Shown here: piece after piece, positions 8,770 through 17,135 of the stretch
Position numbering within the stretch: position 1 is the first letter of the stretch
How the letters are laid out: every line of letters begins with the position of its first letter
Assembly (NCBI RefSeq): GCF_042159835.1
Contig: NZ_JBBVGT010000002.1
Span: 1,240,001-1,304,000, forward strand
Length of the DNA stretch: 64,000 nt
Direction of reading: 5' to 3'
Source: Albibacterium profundi
GTDB taxonomy: Bacteria > Bacteroidota > Bacteroidia > Sphingobacteriales > Sphingobacteriaceae
The notes under the pieces: generated by a model
The model's input: only the letters and a program-made list of their open reading frames with translations
What the model was told of the DNA's origin: nothing
Databases searched by the model: none
Position numbers and translations under genes: made by a program

Positions 8770-8787
8770 GGGCAGACGAAAACTTAA

Positions 8788-8818
8788 AAGGCTTGTCCAG
8801 CTAAACTGGACAAGCCTT
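8788..8818 (-). terminator. Hairpin terminator between convergent genes
   Basis: Perfect 13-bp inverted repeat AAGGCTTGTCCAG / CTGGACAAGCCTT with a 5-nt loop, lying between the ends of the UPF0173 gene and the DUF2911 gene. T-rich sequence follows on the minus strand only (TTTTAAGTTTTCG), so it should terminate the minus-strand gene best, though the hairpin can also serve the plus strand. Confidence 0.8.
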
Positions 8819-8841
8819 CGTATACAAGTTGCTCAATTACC

Positions 8842-9351
8842 TTATTCAACATTAAAAGAAAGCACGGCGTCACCCCAAAGTAGATTCACTTTGCCTTTTT
8901 TATCAACGCGTATCGTAAACTGTTCTACCATCGGATTCCCCAGACTTGTGGTAGTTTTTACCCGTAATGCATCTGCTGCTTCATCGTATTTAGTACCCCA
9001 CTGATTCCAGGTTTTGTTAAATATAATAGTAGATTGGCTCTCTCCGGGTATCGTGTATAGACTATATTTTCCCGCTGGTAATTTCTGGCCGTTAACTTTG
9101 ACATCCTTGTCGATTTCAAAAGTCGTAGCTTCGTTTGCACCAGTTCGCCATACCTTGCCAATTGGGGTCAATGTAGCCAAATCACGTCCTTTTAGATAAG
9201 GGCGACTGTAATCGATTGTTATTGTAACTCCATTGTCGGTTGTCACCGTTATTGAGTCGGGCGGGCTTGCCCTTTTTGTTTTGTCCTGCTGTGCCATAGA
9301 ATTTAACGTAAATCCGATGGTCAGCGCTAGGAGGAAGATTATTTTTTTCAT
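8842..9351 (-). CDS. DUF2911 domain exported protein
   Basis: A 169-residue protein. The ATG at 9351 is chosen over an upstream in-frame start at 9414 because it gives a clean signal peptide (MKKIIFLLALTIGFTLNSMAQ). The mature part matches the DUF2911 family: ITIDYSRPYLKGRDL, GKVWRTGANEATTFEID, LPAGKYSLYTIPG and FNKTWNQWGTKYDE. The family is widespread in Bacteroidota, exported, of unknown function and beta-sandwich-like. It is a single gene with a strong terminator and ends convergent to the UPF0173 gene. Confidence 0.88.
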   Translation of the reverse strand: MKKIIFLLALTIGFTLNSMAQQDKTKRASPPDSITVTTDNGVTITIDYSRPYLKGRDLATLTPIGKVWRTGANEATTFEIDKDVKVNGQKLPAGKYSLYTIPGESQSTIIFNKTWNQWGTKYDEAADALRVKTTTSLGNPMVEQFTIRVDKKGKVNLLWGDAVLSFNVE

Positions 9352-9454
9352 AATTAATGGGTTATTTGTGATACCTAATTTAGCAAAAGAAAAATAAAAA
9401 TAGCAATTTTTCATATTGCAGAGATCAACTTATTTTACAATGGACTGTAATGAT

Positions 9455-9462
9455 TACCTTTG
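9455..9462 (+). promoter_or_regulatory. Promoter -7 element of hisS, next to the start codon
   Basis: TACCTTTG fits TAnnTTTG and ends 5 bp ahead of the ATG at 9468. Transcription would begin at or within a base or two of that ATG, so the mRNA should be leaderless. It also argues against the in-frame ATG at 9450, which would lie upstream of the element. Confidence 0.65.
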
Positions 9463-9467
9463 CGAAT

Positions 9468-10838
9468 ATGGCAAAGATAAAACCATCAATACCGAAAGGC
9501 ACACGTGACTTCTCCCCATTGGAAATGGAGAGACGTAATTATATATTTGATACAATAAAAGGCGTTTTTAGAAAGTTTGGTTATAGTGAAATACAAACAC
9601 CTTCTTTTGAACACTTGACAACACTCACCGGAAAGTATGGAGATGAAGGCGATCAGTTGATATTCAAAATATTAAATTCAGGGGAGTTCCTATCGAAGCT
9701 TACAAAGGGCCAACTGACCACAGTTGATTCTAAAACTCTGATACCTTTCATATCAGAAAGAGCACTTCGTTACGACTTGACCGTGCCATTCGCTCGCTAT
9801 GTGGTTATGCACCAAAATGATATAACTCTTCCATTTAAACGTTTTCAGATACAACCTGTCTGGCGCGCAGACCGCCCGCAGCGCGGTAGGTATAGAGAGT
9901 TCTATCAGTGTGATGCGGATGTCGTTGGTTCAGACAGCCTACTTAACGAGGCTGAGTTTATTGCGATTTATTATGAAGTACTTACATCATTAGGACTAAG
10001 AGATTTTAGCATTAAGATCAATAATAGGAAGGTTTTAGCTGGTATTGCGGAAGTGTTGAATCAGACGGATCGTCTAATTCCTATGACAGTTGCGATTGAT
10101 AAGCTGGATAAGATCGGCGTGGAAGGTGTAATTCGTGAACTATCGTCTAATGGCTTCGGTGAAGAAGAAATTAGTCAGCTACGGCGAATTCTAGAATCAT
10201 CGGGGAGCGTAGAGTCACAATTACAGGTTTTAAAAGATACATTGAAGACTTCAACTATTGGGCAAAAGGGGATTGATGAGATTGAGCAAGTGCTGGAATA
10301 TGTCACACTTCTTAACAAAGATATCTTCAAGTTTTTGGAACTCGATATTACTCTGGCGAGAGGCTTGAACTATTATACCGGGACCATTCTGGAGGTCAAA
10401 ACTAACGAGGTTCAAATGGGGAGCATCGGAGGGGGAGGAAGATATGATGACCTGACAGGAATGTTCGGCACATCGGGACTTACTGGAGTAGGTATTTCTT
10501 TCGGCGCAGACCGGATATACGATGTATTATTGGAGCTTGGTCTCTTTCCAGAAGAGACTAGTATCGGAACGCGTGTCTTGATAACTAATTTTGATAGTGC
10601 AACCGAGGCCTACGCCTTACCCTTGTTGACGAAGCTACGGACACACGGGGTATCAGCTGAACTTTATCCTTCGGCGGCCAAGCTAAAAAAACAAATGACC
10701 TATGCGAATGCCAAGAATATACCTTTTGTCGTGCTCATCGGTGAAGATGAAATGAGAGCCGGTATCTATACTCTAAAGAATATGATTGACGGCTCCCAAG
10801 TGCAAGTTTCCGAAGCCGATCTGTTTAAATTGATTTAA
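9468..10838 (+). CDS. hisS: Histidyl-tRNA synthetase
   Basis: A 456-residue class II synthetase that charges tRNA-His. KPSIPKGTRDFSP is the N-terminal motif, motif 2 is seen in FQIQPVWRADRPQRGRYREF, the His-specific segment is LARGLNYYTGTILEV, and motif 3 is in GVGISFGADRIYD. The C-terminal anticodon-binding domain starts near residue 360. Start: the ATG at 9468 is preferred over 9450 because of the -7 element lying between them. The 3' end overlaps the convergent CoA-transferase gene by 14 bp. Confidence 0.97.
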   Translation: MAKIKPSIPKGTRDFSPLEMERRNYIFDTIKGVFRKFGYSEIQTPSFEHLTTLTGKYGDEGDQLIFKILNSGEFLSKLTKGQLTTVDSKTLIPFISERALRYDLTVPFARYVVMHQNDITLPFKRFQIQPVWRADRPQRGRYREFYQCDADVVGSDSLLNEAEFIAIYYEVLTSLGLRDFSIKINNRKVLAGIAEVLNQTDRLIPMTVAIDKLDKIGVEGVIRELSSNGFGEEEISQLRRILESSGSVESQLQVLKDTLKTSTIGQKGIDEIEQVLEYVTLLNKDIFKFLELDITLARGLNYYTGTILEVKTNEVQMGSIGGGGRYDDLTGMFGTSGLTGVGISFGADRIYDVLLELGLFPEETSIGTRVLITNFDSATEAYALPLLTKLRTHGVSAELYPSAAKLKKQMTYANAKNIPFVVLIGEDEMRAGIYTLKNMIDGSQVQVSEADLFKLI

Positions 10839-12096
10839 AGATAGAGAACGCTTCTTTTTCAATTTGTTCTTGATGGTCAGGGTGAGCGATTCGAATCAAT
10901 TCTTTTGCACGATCGCGAAGGTTTTTTCCGTGTAAATAGGCTACACCGTACTCGGTAGCAACATAATGGACATGAGCACGCGTGGTAACCACGGATGCTC
11001 CAGGTTTTAATAGAGATACAATCCTTGAAATCCCTTTATTTGTCACGGAAGGAATCGCAATAATGGGCTTGCCTCCTTTTGAAAGAGCAGCCCCTCTCAT
11101 AAAGTCCACCTGGCCTCCTACACCGCTATATTGTCTGGTCCCAATGGAGTCAGCACATACTTGACCAAAAATGTCCACTTCGATTGCACTGTTGATTGCT
11201 GTCACTTTCGGATTTTTAGAAATGGTAACAGGATCATTTACATATTCGATGTCCAGCATTCTTACCAAAGGGTTATGGTCTAGAAAGTCGTATAGTTTTT
11301 TTGATCCAATTGAAAAACTGGAAACAATAGCTCCGGGATGACTTTTCTTTTCACGGTTATTTATAATTCCTTTTTCAAACAAAGGCACAACACCGTCCGA
11401 AAACATTTCAGTATGGATGCCCAAGTTCTTATGATTGGTCAAACACTGGAGTACTGCATTAGGGATACCACCGATACCCATCTGCAGAGTAGCTCCATCT
11501 TCAACTAGTGCAGCCACGTTCCTTCCAATAGCTAATTCAATCTCAGTCGGCTCTTTTAGTTGTTGTGCATAGATTGGATAATCTACGTCAACATATGCAG
11601 TTATTTCGGAAATATGAATTACTCCATCGCCCATTACAACTGGCATATGCGGGTTTACTTCTGCAATGATGATGGATGCTTTCTCAACAGCTGCGCGTGA
11701 AATATCACACGAAACACCCATGGAACAATACCCATTCTTGTCTGGTGGTGAAACGGATATTAACGCAACATCCAACGGAACTAGGCCGCTTCTGAAAGCC
11801 TTGGGTATCTCACTCAAAAACATAGGCACATAGGCCGCACGTCCTTCGTTGATAGCTTTGCGTATATTGGCTCCTACAAAAAAGGCATTGATGTCAAATG
11901 ATTCGGCGTGTTCGGCATCTCCATATGGAGCTTCCCATTCCGTATGCATACTATACACTTTCACATTTTTAATTTCAGAGCTTCGATTAGACATCGCCTT
12001 CACTAATTCGCGCGGCGTAGCAGCTGCTGAATGAATAAAAACACTATGATTTGACTCAATTAGCTTTACAGCTTCTTCTGGATTCTGATATTTCAT
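10825..12096 (-). CDS. Acetyl-CoA hydrolase/transferase family CoA-transferase
   Basis: A 423-residue class I CoA-transferase of the succinyl-CoA:acetate and 4-hydroxybutyrate CoA-transferase group. The presumed catalytic Glu is E230 in GIHTEMFSDG; LQMGIGGIPNAV and SPPDKNGYCSMG are family motifs forming the CoA site. It moves CoA between short acyl groups such as acetate, succinate or butyrate; the pair used cannot be read from the sequence. It begins 6 bp after the argH stop on the same strand, so it looks like the last gene of the arginine operon. If the pathway uses succinylated intermediates, this enzyme could re-activate the succinate released by ArgE. That is inference. Confidence 0.85.
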   Translation of the reverse strand: MKYQNPEEAVKLIESNHSVFIHSAAATPRELVKAMSNRSSEIKNVKVYSMHTEWEAPYGDAEHAESFDINAFFVGANIRKAINEGRAAYVPMFLSEIPKAFRSGLVPLDVALISVSPPDKNGYCSMGVSCDISRAAVEKASIIIAEVNPHMPVVMGDGVIHISEITAYVDVDYPIYAQQLKEPTEIELAIGRNVAALVEDGATLQMGIGGIPNAVLQCLTNHKNLGIHTEMFSDGVVPLFEKGIINNREKKSHPGAIVSSFSIGSKKLYDFLDHNPLVRMLDIEYVNDPVTISKNPKVTAINSAIEVDIFGQVCADSIGTRQYSGVGGQVDFMRGAALSKGGKPIIAIPSVTNKGISRIVSLLKPGASVVTTRAHVHYVATEYGVAYLHGKNLRDRAKELIRIAHPDHQEQIEKEAFSIFKSI

Positions 12097-12102
12097 GAGG
12101 CG

Positions 12103-13434
12103 TTACTTTACAAGATTCTCAATTGCAGTATGTACTTTCTCAAAGTTAAACGAATTATAGACTTGGGTGAAGTCTTCACGAATTTCTTTATGGCACAAAT
12201 TGCCAATACTCCCTTCATGTGTGTGCTTAACCGCGCGTATCGGCTGGAAAGTTCCAGACTCGATTGCTGCACCAATGTTTTTATATGCTTCACGGAACGG
12301 AACGCCGTTTAAAACCTCATTATTCACCACTTCCACACTAAATAAATAGTCATACTTTGAGTCGTCGAGTATGTTGTCTTTAATAATGATGTGTTCGAGC
12401 ATATATTTGCTTATCAACAGACATTCATTGAGGGACTCGAAGGCCGAAAATAGATTTTCCTTTAAAAGTTGTAGGTCGCGATGATAGCCTGACGGTAAAT
12501 TAGTTGTCATCATCGCGATTTCATTCGGTAGTGCCTGAATTTTATTGCAGCGAGAACGAATTAATTCAAAAACATCTGGATTTTTTTTATGCGGCATAAT
12601 GCTTGACCCAGTAGTTAATTCGTCCGGAAATGAGATGAACCCAAAGTTCTGATTGATGTATAAACATACATCCATTGAGAACTTTGCCAGAGTTGCGGCA
12701 ATTGATGAAATGCCCTGTGCAATAATTCGTTCTGTTTTGCCTCGTCCCATTTGTGCGTACACAACATTATAGTTTAAACCATCAAAGCCCAACAGTTCAG
12801 TAGTGAGCGTTCTGTTTAAAGGGAAAGAGGATCCATAGCCAGCTGCAGATCCTAAAGGGTTTTTATTGCTCACTTTCCACGCGGCTAACATCATCTCTAA
12901 GTCATCAATCAGACTCTCGGCATATGCGCCAAACCATAGTCCGAATGAAGAAGGCATGGCTATTTGTAGATGCGTATAACCCGGGATCAGTACATCCTTA
13001 TATTCTTCACTCAAGTTGTTCAGCTGATCGAACAGAAGCTTGCTATTGTTTACAATTTTTTCGATCTCAGATCTAAAAAATATTTTCAAGTCGACCAGTA
13101 CTTGGTCATTTCTGGATCTACCACTATGAATTTTCTTACCTGCGTCGCCAATGCGCTGTGTTAGGATGAGCTCAACCTGAGAATGGATATCTTCGACACC
13201 CTCTTCAATCTCAAAGTTTCCATCGTTGATCTCACGATAAAGCTTTTTTAACTCCTTATGGATACTTTCTAGTTCGCTCAACGATAATAATCCAATAGTA
13301 TGGAGCATCTTCGTATGAGCAAGAGAGCCAATAACATCTGCTGTGGCTAATTGGAGGTCAAGTTCGCGATCATTACCTACAGTAAATTTTTCTATTATAT
13401 TTTCAGTTTGACTACTTTTTTCCCAGAGTTTCAT
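12103..13434 (-). CDS. argH: Argininosuccinate lyase
   Basis: A 443-residue enzyme splitting argininosuccinate to arginine and fumarate, the last step of the pathway. The superfamily signature GSSIMPHKKNP with the catalytic Ser is present, as are IHSGRSRNDQV and PGYTHLQIAMP, which are typical of ArgH. It is slightly shorter than the usual 455-465 residues, as is common in Bacteroidota. It lies 16 bp after argE and 6 bp ahead of the CoA-transferase gene in the same operon. The fumarate released feeds the TCA cycle. Confidence 0.96.
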   Translation of the reverse strand: MKLWEKSSQTENIIEKFTVGNDRELDLQLATADVIGSLAHTKMLHTIGLLSLSELESIHKELKKLYREINDGNFEIEEGVEDIHSQVELILTQRIGDAGKKIHSGRSRNDQVLVDLKIFFRSEIEKIVNNSKLLFDQLNNLSEEYKDVLIPGYTHLQIAMPSSFGLWFGAYAESLIDDLEMMLAAWKVSNKNPLGSAAGYGSSFPLNRTLTTELLGFDGLNYNVVYAQMGRGKTERIIAQGISSIAATLAKFSMDVCLYINQNFGFISFPDELTTGSSIMPHKKNPDVFELIRSRCNKIQALPNEIAMMTTNLPSGYHRDLQLLKENLFSAFESLNECLLISKYMLEHIIIKDNILDDSKYDYLFSVEVVNNEVLNGVPFREAYKNIGAAIESGTFQPIRAVKHTHEGSIGNLCHKEIREDFTQVYNSFNFEKVHTAIENLVK

Positions 13435-13450
13435 TTTTTAGAGTGTTTTA

Positions 13451-14518
13451 TTAGATAAGTACGGCTTTAAGCATCTCGATATATAAATTAATGCCGTCCT
13501 CGATTTCGTGGATGTAAATATACTCATTTGCCGTATGGGACCGCGCGGAATCACCCGGCCCTAATTTTAGCGAAGGAACATCCAAAAGTGCTTGGTCGCT
13601 TGTCGTCGGTGAACCATAGGTTTTCCTGCCAAGATCTAAGCCTGCCTGCACGATCGGGTGTTCGGGTGCGATTGCGGACGGTTTCAAGCGAGTAGACCTT
13701 GCCACCGCATTTGATTTGATACTCGCTTTGATAATCTCGAGCACCTCTTCATTCCGATAGGCATCCGTTACTCGGACATCTACCGTAAATTTACAGCTTG
13801 ATGGGATAACATTATGTTGAGACCCTGCCTCTATTATTGTAACGTTCATTGAGATTGGGCCAAATAAAGTCGATTCTTTAGGGAACCTATGATTTCTAAA
13901 CCAATTGATATCCTCGATTGCGTTATAAATCGCGTTATCTCCTTCATTTCTGGCTGCATGTCCCGCCTTGCCAGGTGCTTCACAATCAATAACCATAAGT
14001 CCTCTCTCAGCAATAGCAAGATGCATCAAAGTCGGTTCTCCGACGATCGCAAAACTGATTTCACCAATTTCGGACAGGATCGATTCTATTCCGTTTCTTC
14101 CAGAAATTTCTTCTTCAGCTGTCGCAGCATAACATAAGTTGTATTTTAAATTTCGTCCGTCATAAAAGTACAGAAAGACAGCCAGCAAGGAAACGAGGGC
14201 ACCTCCTGCATCATTACTTCCCAGTCCATATAACTTTCGATCATCTACTATTGGACTAAAAGGGTCATGAGTGTATCCAGCGTTAGGCTTTACCGTGTCG
14301 TGATGTGAGTTGAGGAGAATTGTAGGTTTACTTTCATCGAAATGTTTATTGTAACACCAAACATTATGATCCTTGCGGTGGGTTTTCACTTTTCTGTCGG
14401 CTAAAAAACTAGCAATTGCATCAGCTGTATTTTTTTCCTCTCGACTGAAAGAAGGAATACTAATAAGCCTTTTAAGAAGTTCAATGCTGTCGTTTGTAAG
14501 CGTTTGTAAGGATTTCAT
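13451..14518 (-). CDS. argE: M20 family N-acyl-citrulline/ornithine deacylase
   Basis: A 355-residue zinc hydrolase of the M20 family. The metal-binding elements are visible: LLNSHHDTVKPN, GLGSNDAGGALVS and the Glu pair in TAEEEISGRNG; TVDVRV marks the dimerisation lid. In pathways with an acylornithine carbamoyltransferase this enzyme removes the acyl group (acetyl or succinyl) from N-acylcitrulline to give citrulline for ArgG. The start ATG at 14518 shares one base with the proC stop (TGATG), which favours it over the GTG at 14521. Family DapE-type desuccinylases look similar; the operon decides for arginine. Confidence 0.88.
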   Translation of the reverse strand: MKSLQTLTNDSIELLKRLISIPSFSREEKNTADAIASFLADRKVKTHRKDHNVWCYNKHFDESKPTILLNSHHDTVKPNAGYTHDPFSPIVDDRKLYGLGSNDAGGALVSLLAVFLYFYDGRNLKYNLCYAATAEEEISGRNGIESILSEIGEISFAIVGEPTLMHLAIAERGLMVIDCEAPGKAGHAARNEGDNAIYNAIEDINWFRNHRFPKESTLFGPISMNVTIIEAGSQHNVIPSSCKFTVDVRVTDAYRNEEVLEIIKASIKSNAVARSTRLKPSAIAPEHPIVQAGLDLGRKTYGSPTTSDQALLDVPSLKLGPGDSARSHTANEYIYIHEIEDGINLYIEMLKAVLI

Positions 14519-15333
14519 CACATTTTGTTTTCGTTCTGATATAGACCGCCAGCTTTTTGCGCAGATAGTTTAATCCCTTTGATCATGGATGAACTAAATC
14601 CGTTGTGTTCCATTTCGTTGAGACCTGCAATCGTACAACCCTTTGGCGATGTTACTTTGTCGATTTCACTTTCTGGGTGACTTTGCATTTGTAATAATAA
14701 ATCTGCAGCGCCTTTAGCGGTTTGTATTGCCATCTTTAAGGCCTCATCTGCATGGAATCCGACCTCTACACCCCCTTGGGATGCTGCTCTAATAGATCTT
14801 AAAAAAAATGCAATTCCACATGCACATAATGCAGTAGCAGCTGTCATTAGTTCTTCATTGATTTTGATAACTGAACCAACCGTTTTAAAAAGAGTTGCTG
14901 CCTCTTCGATAGCTTCAGGAGGGGCATGGTCGCCCGCAATACAGGTCATCGACTGTCCAATTGATATCGCCGTATTAGGCATGGCGCGGATAACCTCAAC
15001 ATTGTTGCCCAATTGGCTACGGATGTCCTGACATGTTACACCTGAAACTACAGATACTACCAACTGCTTTTCGGGAATGATATTCCCGTCGATTTGACTA
15101 ATAACTTCATTCAATTGCTGAGGCAAGACAGCTAATACGATGATATCAGCTCCTTTGATAGCATCAGCGTTGTTGTCGCTTGTCAAATAGCCTTCTGCCG
15201 ATTGTGCAGAAAGATGTTTGAGGTTTCTTCGGGTGAGTGTAATGTCTTCTGCCTTACAATACGACCTATTTACCAACCCACTGGCTAATGAGAGGCCGAT
15301 ATTTCCGGATCCGATGATCGTAACTTTTTTCAT
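14518..15333 (-). CDS. proC: Pyrroline-5-carboxylate reductase
   Basis: A 271-residue NAD(P)H-dependent reductase making proline from pyrroline-5-carboxylate. The N-terminal Rossmann motif is IGSGNIGLSLASG. PNTAISIGQSMT and the C-terminal segment SPKGCTIAGLNEMEHNGF with its SPKGxT core are ProC signatures. Its presence inside the arginine operon, between argB and argE, ties proline and arginine synthesis, which share glutamate as precursor. It starts 9 bp after argB and overlaps argE by one base. Confidence 0.93.
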   Translation of the reverse strand: MKKVTIIGSGNIGLSLASGLVNRSYCKAEDITLTRRNLKHLSAQSAEGYLTSDNNADAIKGADIIVLAVLPQQLNEVISQIDGNIIPEKQLVVSVVSGVTCQDIRSQLGNNVEVIRAMPNTAISIGQSMTCIAGDHAPPEAIEEAATLFKTVGSVIKINEELMTAATALCACGIAFFLRSIRAASQGGVEVGFHADEALKMAIQTAKGAADLLLQMQSHPESEIDKVTSPKGCTIAGLNEMEHNGFSSSMIKGIKLSAQKAGGLYQNENKM

Positions 15334-15342
15334 TTTAGGTTT

Positions 15343-16137
15343 TTATTTTATGATTCGTGTGCCAAACTGGCTGCTATCTACAAATTTTAAATCGGACGCC
15401 TGGCCAACTAGGACCTCACAAACCCCCTTGTCAATCGCATCAAAGGCGTTATGAAGCTTCGGAATCATTCCACCAGCAATTACCCCTTCCCTTTGTAAAT
15501 TGTCGAAATCTTCCCTTTTGATTTCAGTTACGAGCGATTTTTCATCGTTTACATCTCGCAACACTCCTTTTTTTTCAAAACAATATATTAGTGATACTGA
15601 ATATGAAGTAGATAGTGCGGTGGCAATACTGGATGCTATTGTATCTGCATTCGTATTAAGAAGTTGGCCTTTCCCGTCATGGGTTATCGCAGAAAACACT
15701 GGAACGAGACCATTCTCTAGAAAAATAGACAATGTGTGTGTGTCAACCGAATCGTCCTGAATATCGCCCACCAAGCCATAATCAATTGACTTCACCGGAC
15801 GTTTAATTACTCTGATAGAATTTGCATCAGCTCCCGAAAGACCCACAGCATTACAGCCAGTAGCTTGCAATTGAGCAACGACCTTTTTATTTACCAACCC
15901 CGCGTACACCATCGTCACTATATCCAACATGGCCTCATCTGTGATTCGTCGACCCTCAACCATTTTTGCCTCAATACCCATCTTAGAAGCAAAATCGGTT
16001 GCAATCTTACCGCCTCCGTGAACCAATATCTTTTTCCCTTCTATTGCATTGAAGTCCGATAAAAACTCTGTTAATAGAGAAGGGGAATCGATAATATTTC
16101 CCCCAATCTTGATAATTCTTAGTTTATCTTTATTCAT
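15343..16137 (-). CDS. argB: N-acylglutamate kinase
   Basis: A 264-residue amino-acid kinase phosphorylating the gamma-carboxylate of N-acyl-glutamate. It shows the N-terminal lysine-containing strand (IKIGGNIID), the glycine-rich LVHGGGK nucleotide site, and NADTIASSIATALS, with the C-terminal GGMIPKL typical of the family. The name acetylglutamate kinase is customary; if the pathway is succinylated, as the ArgF' residue 90 hints, the substrate would be N-succinylglutamate. It starts 3 bp after argF', so the two are tightly coupled. Confidence 0.94.
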   Translation of the reverse strand: MNKDKLRIIKIGGNIIDSPSLLTEFLSDFNAIEGKKILVHGGGKIATDFASKMGIEAKMVEGRRITDEAMLDIVTMVYAGLVNKKVVAQLQATGCNAVGLSGADANSIRVIKRPVKSIDYGLVGDIQDDSVDTHTLSIFLENGLVPVFSAITHDGKGQLLNTNADTIASSIATALSTSYSVSLIYCFEKKGVLRDVNDEKSLVTEIKREDFDNLQREGVIAGGMIPKLHNAFDAIDKGVCEVLVGQASDLKFVDSSQFGTRIIK

Positions 16138-16140
16138 TTG

Positions 16141-17097
16141 CTAAGAATCAGAAGTTAATATTTCTTTTAAAACCGTTTGAGCGGCCCACAAGCGATTTCC
16201 TGCTTCTTTTTGAACAAGCGACTGAGGCCCGTCTAATATAGCTGAAGCCAATTCCACATCGCGGCGCACCGGCAAGCAATGCATTACCTTGGTGTTTTTT
16301 GATAATTGATCTGGAGCGATCATCCAATTTTTATCTGTGCTAATGACCTTGCCGTAGTCATGGTAGCTCGACCAGTTCTTAACATACACAAAATCGGCGT
16401 CATTGATCGCTTCTTCTTGATCGTAGATAATGCGGCTGTTTCCCGTAAATTCATCTGCCAGTTCGTATCCTTTCGGATGAGTAATACAAAAATCAATCAT
16501 TCCTTCTTTTTCAGCTCGATTCATCCATTCAGCAAACGAATTCGGGACAGCCTGAGGTAGCGCTTTTACATGCGGAGCCCAGGAAAGTACAACTTTTGGT
16601 TTGGTGACCGTTTTGTGCTCTTCTATGGTTAAAAGGTCGGCAAAACTTTGTAGAGGATGTCGAGTTGCGCTTTCTAGGCTTATTAATGGAACCGCACAAA
16701 ACTCCATAAACTTGTTGAATAGTGTTTCATTATAATCTTCCTCACGATCTTTCAGTGAGGGGAATGACCGAAATCCAACCACATCACAATACTGGCCAAT
16801 AACGCCGGCTGCCTCTCGTATATGTTCCACGGTCGTGCCGTCCATAGCAACACCGTCGCGTGTCTCGAGCGCCCATCCTTCTTGCCCCATATTCATTACC
16901 ATTACCTGCATCCCTAAATTTAACCCTGCTTTTTGAGTACTCAAACGGGTTCTCAAGCTGGGATTCAAAAAGATGAGCCCTAATGTTTTATTTTCTCCAA
17001 GTGTTTTATCCTCAAAAGGAGATGCTTTTACCGCCTTTGCTTTTTCAACAAATTGTTTTAGGTCAGGTACATCGTTTACAGAGAAGAAATTTTTCAT
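16141..17097 (-). CDS. argF': N-succinylornithine (or N-acetylornithine) carbamoyltransferase
   Basis: A 318-residue transcarbamylase that carbamoylates an N-acylated ornithine and not free ornithine. The carbamoyl phosphate motif SLRTR is at residues 47-51; ATRHPLQSFADLLT and MHCLPVRR are the other active-site segments. The overall sequence closely follows the structurally known Bacteroides fragilis N-succinylornithine enzyme as I remember it. Residue 90 is Val in MDGTTVEH. At this place the B. fragilis enzyme has Pro90 and the Xanthomonas acetyl enzyme has Glu92, and published replacement of Glu92 by Val, Pro, Ser or Ala gave succinyl specificity. A succinylated pathway is therefore predicted. 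It has 38 bp to argD. Confidence 0.93.
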   Translation of the reverse strand: MKNFFSVNDVPDLKQFVEKAKAVKASPFEDKTLGENKTLGLIFLNPSLRTRLSTQKAGLNLGMQVMVMNMGQEGWALETRDGVAMDGTTVEHIREAAGVIGQYCDVVGFRSFPSLKDREEDYNETLFNKFMEFCAVPLISLESATRHPLQSFADLLTIEEHKTVTKPKVVLSWAPHVKALPQAVPNSFAEWMNRAEKEGMIDFCITHPKGYELADEFTGNSRIIYDQEEAINDADFVYVKNWSSYHDYGKVISTDKNWMIAPDQLSKNTKVMHCLPVRRDVELASAILDGPQSLVQKEAGNRLWAAQTVLKEILTSDS

Positions 17098-17135
17098 ATT
17101 ATATTGTTTTGAGATTTGGATCTAAGAAAAGTGAA

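Noticed and set aside
9450..9467. Upstream ATG as the hisS start
   Set aside because: It precedes the -7 element and would add six residues not seen in the family.
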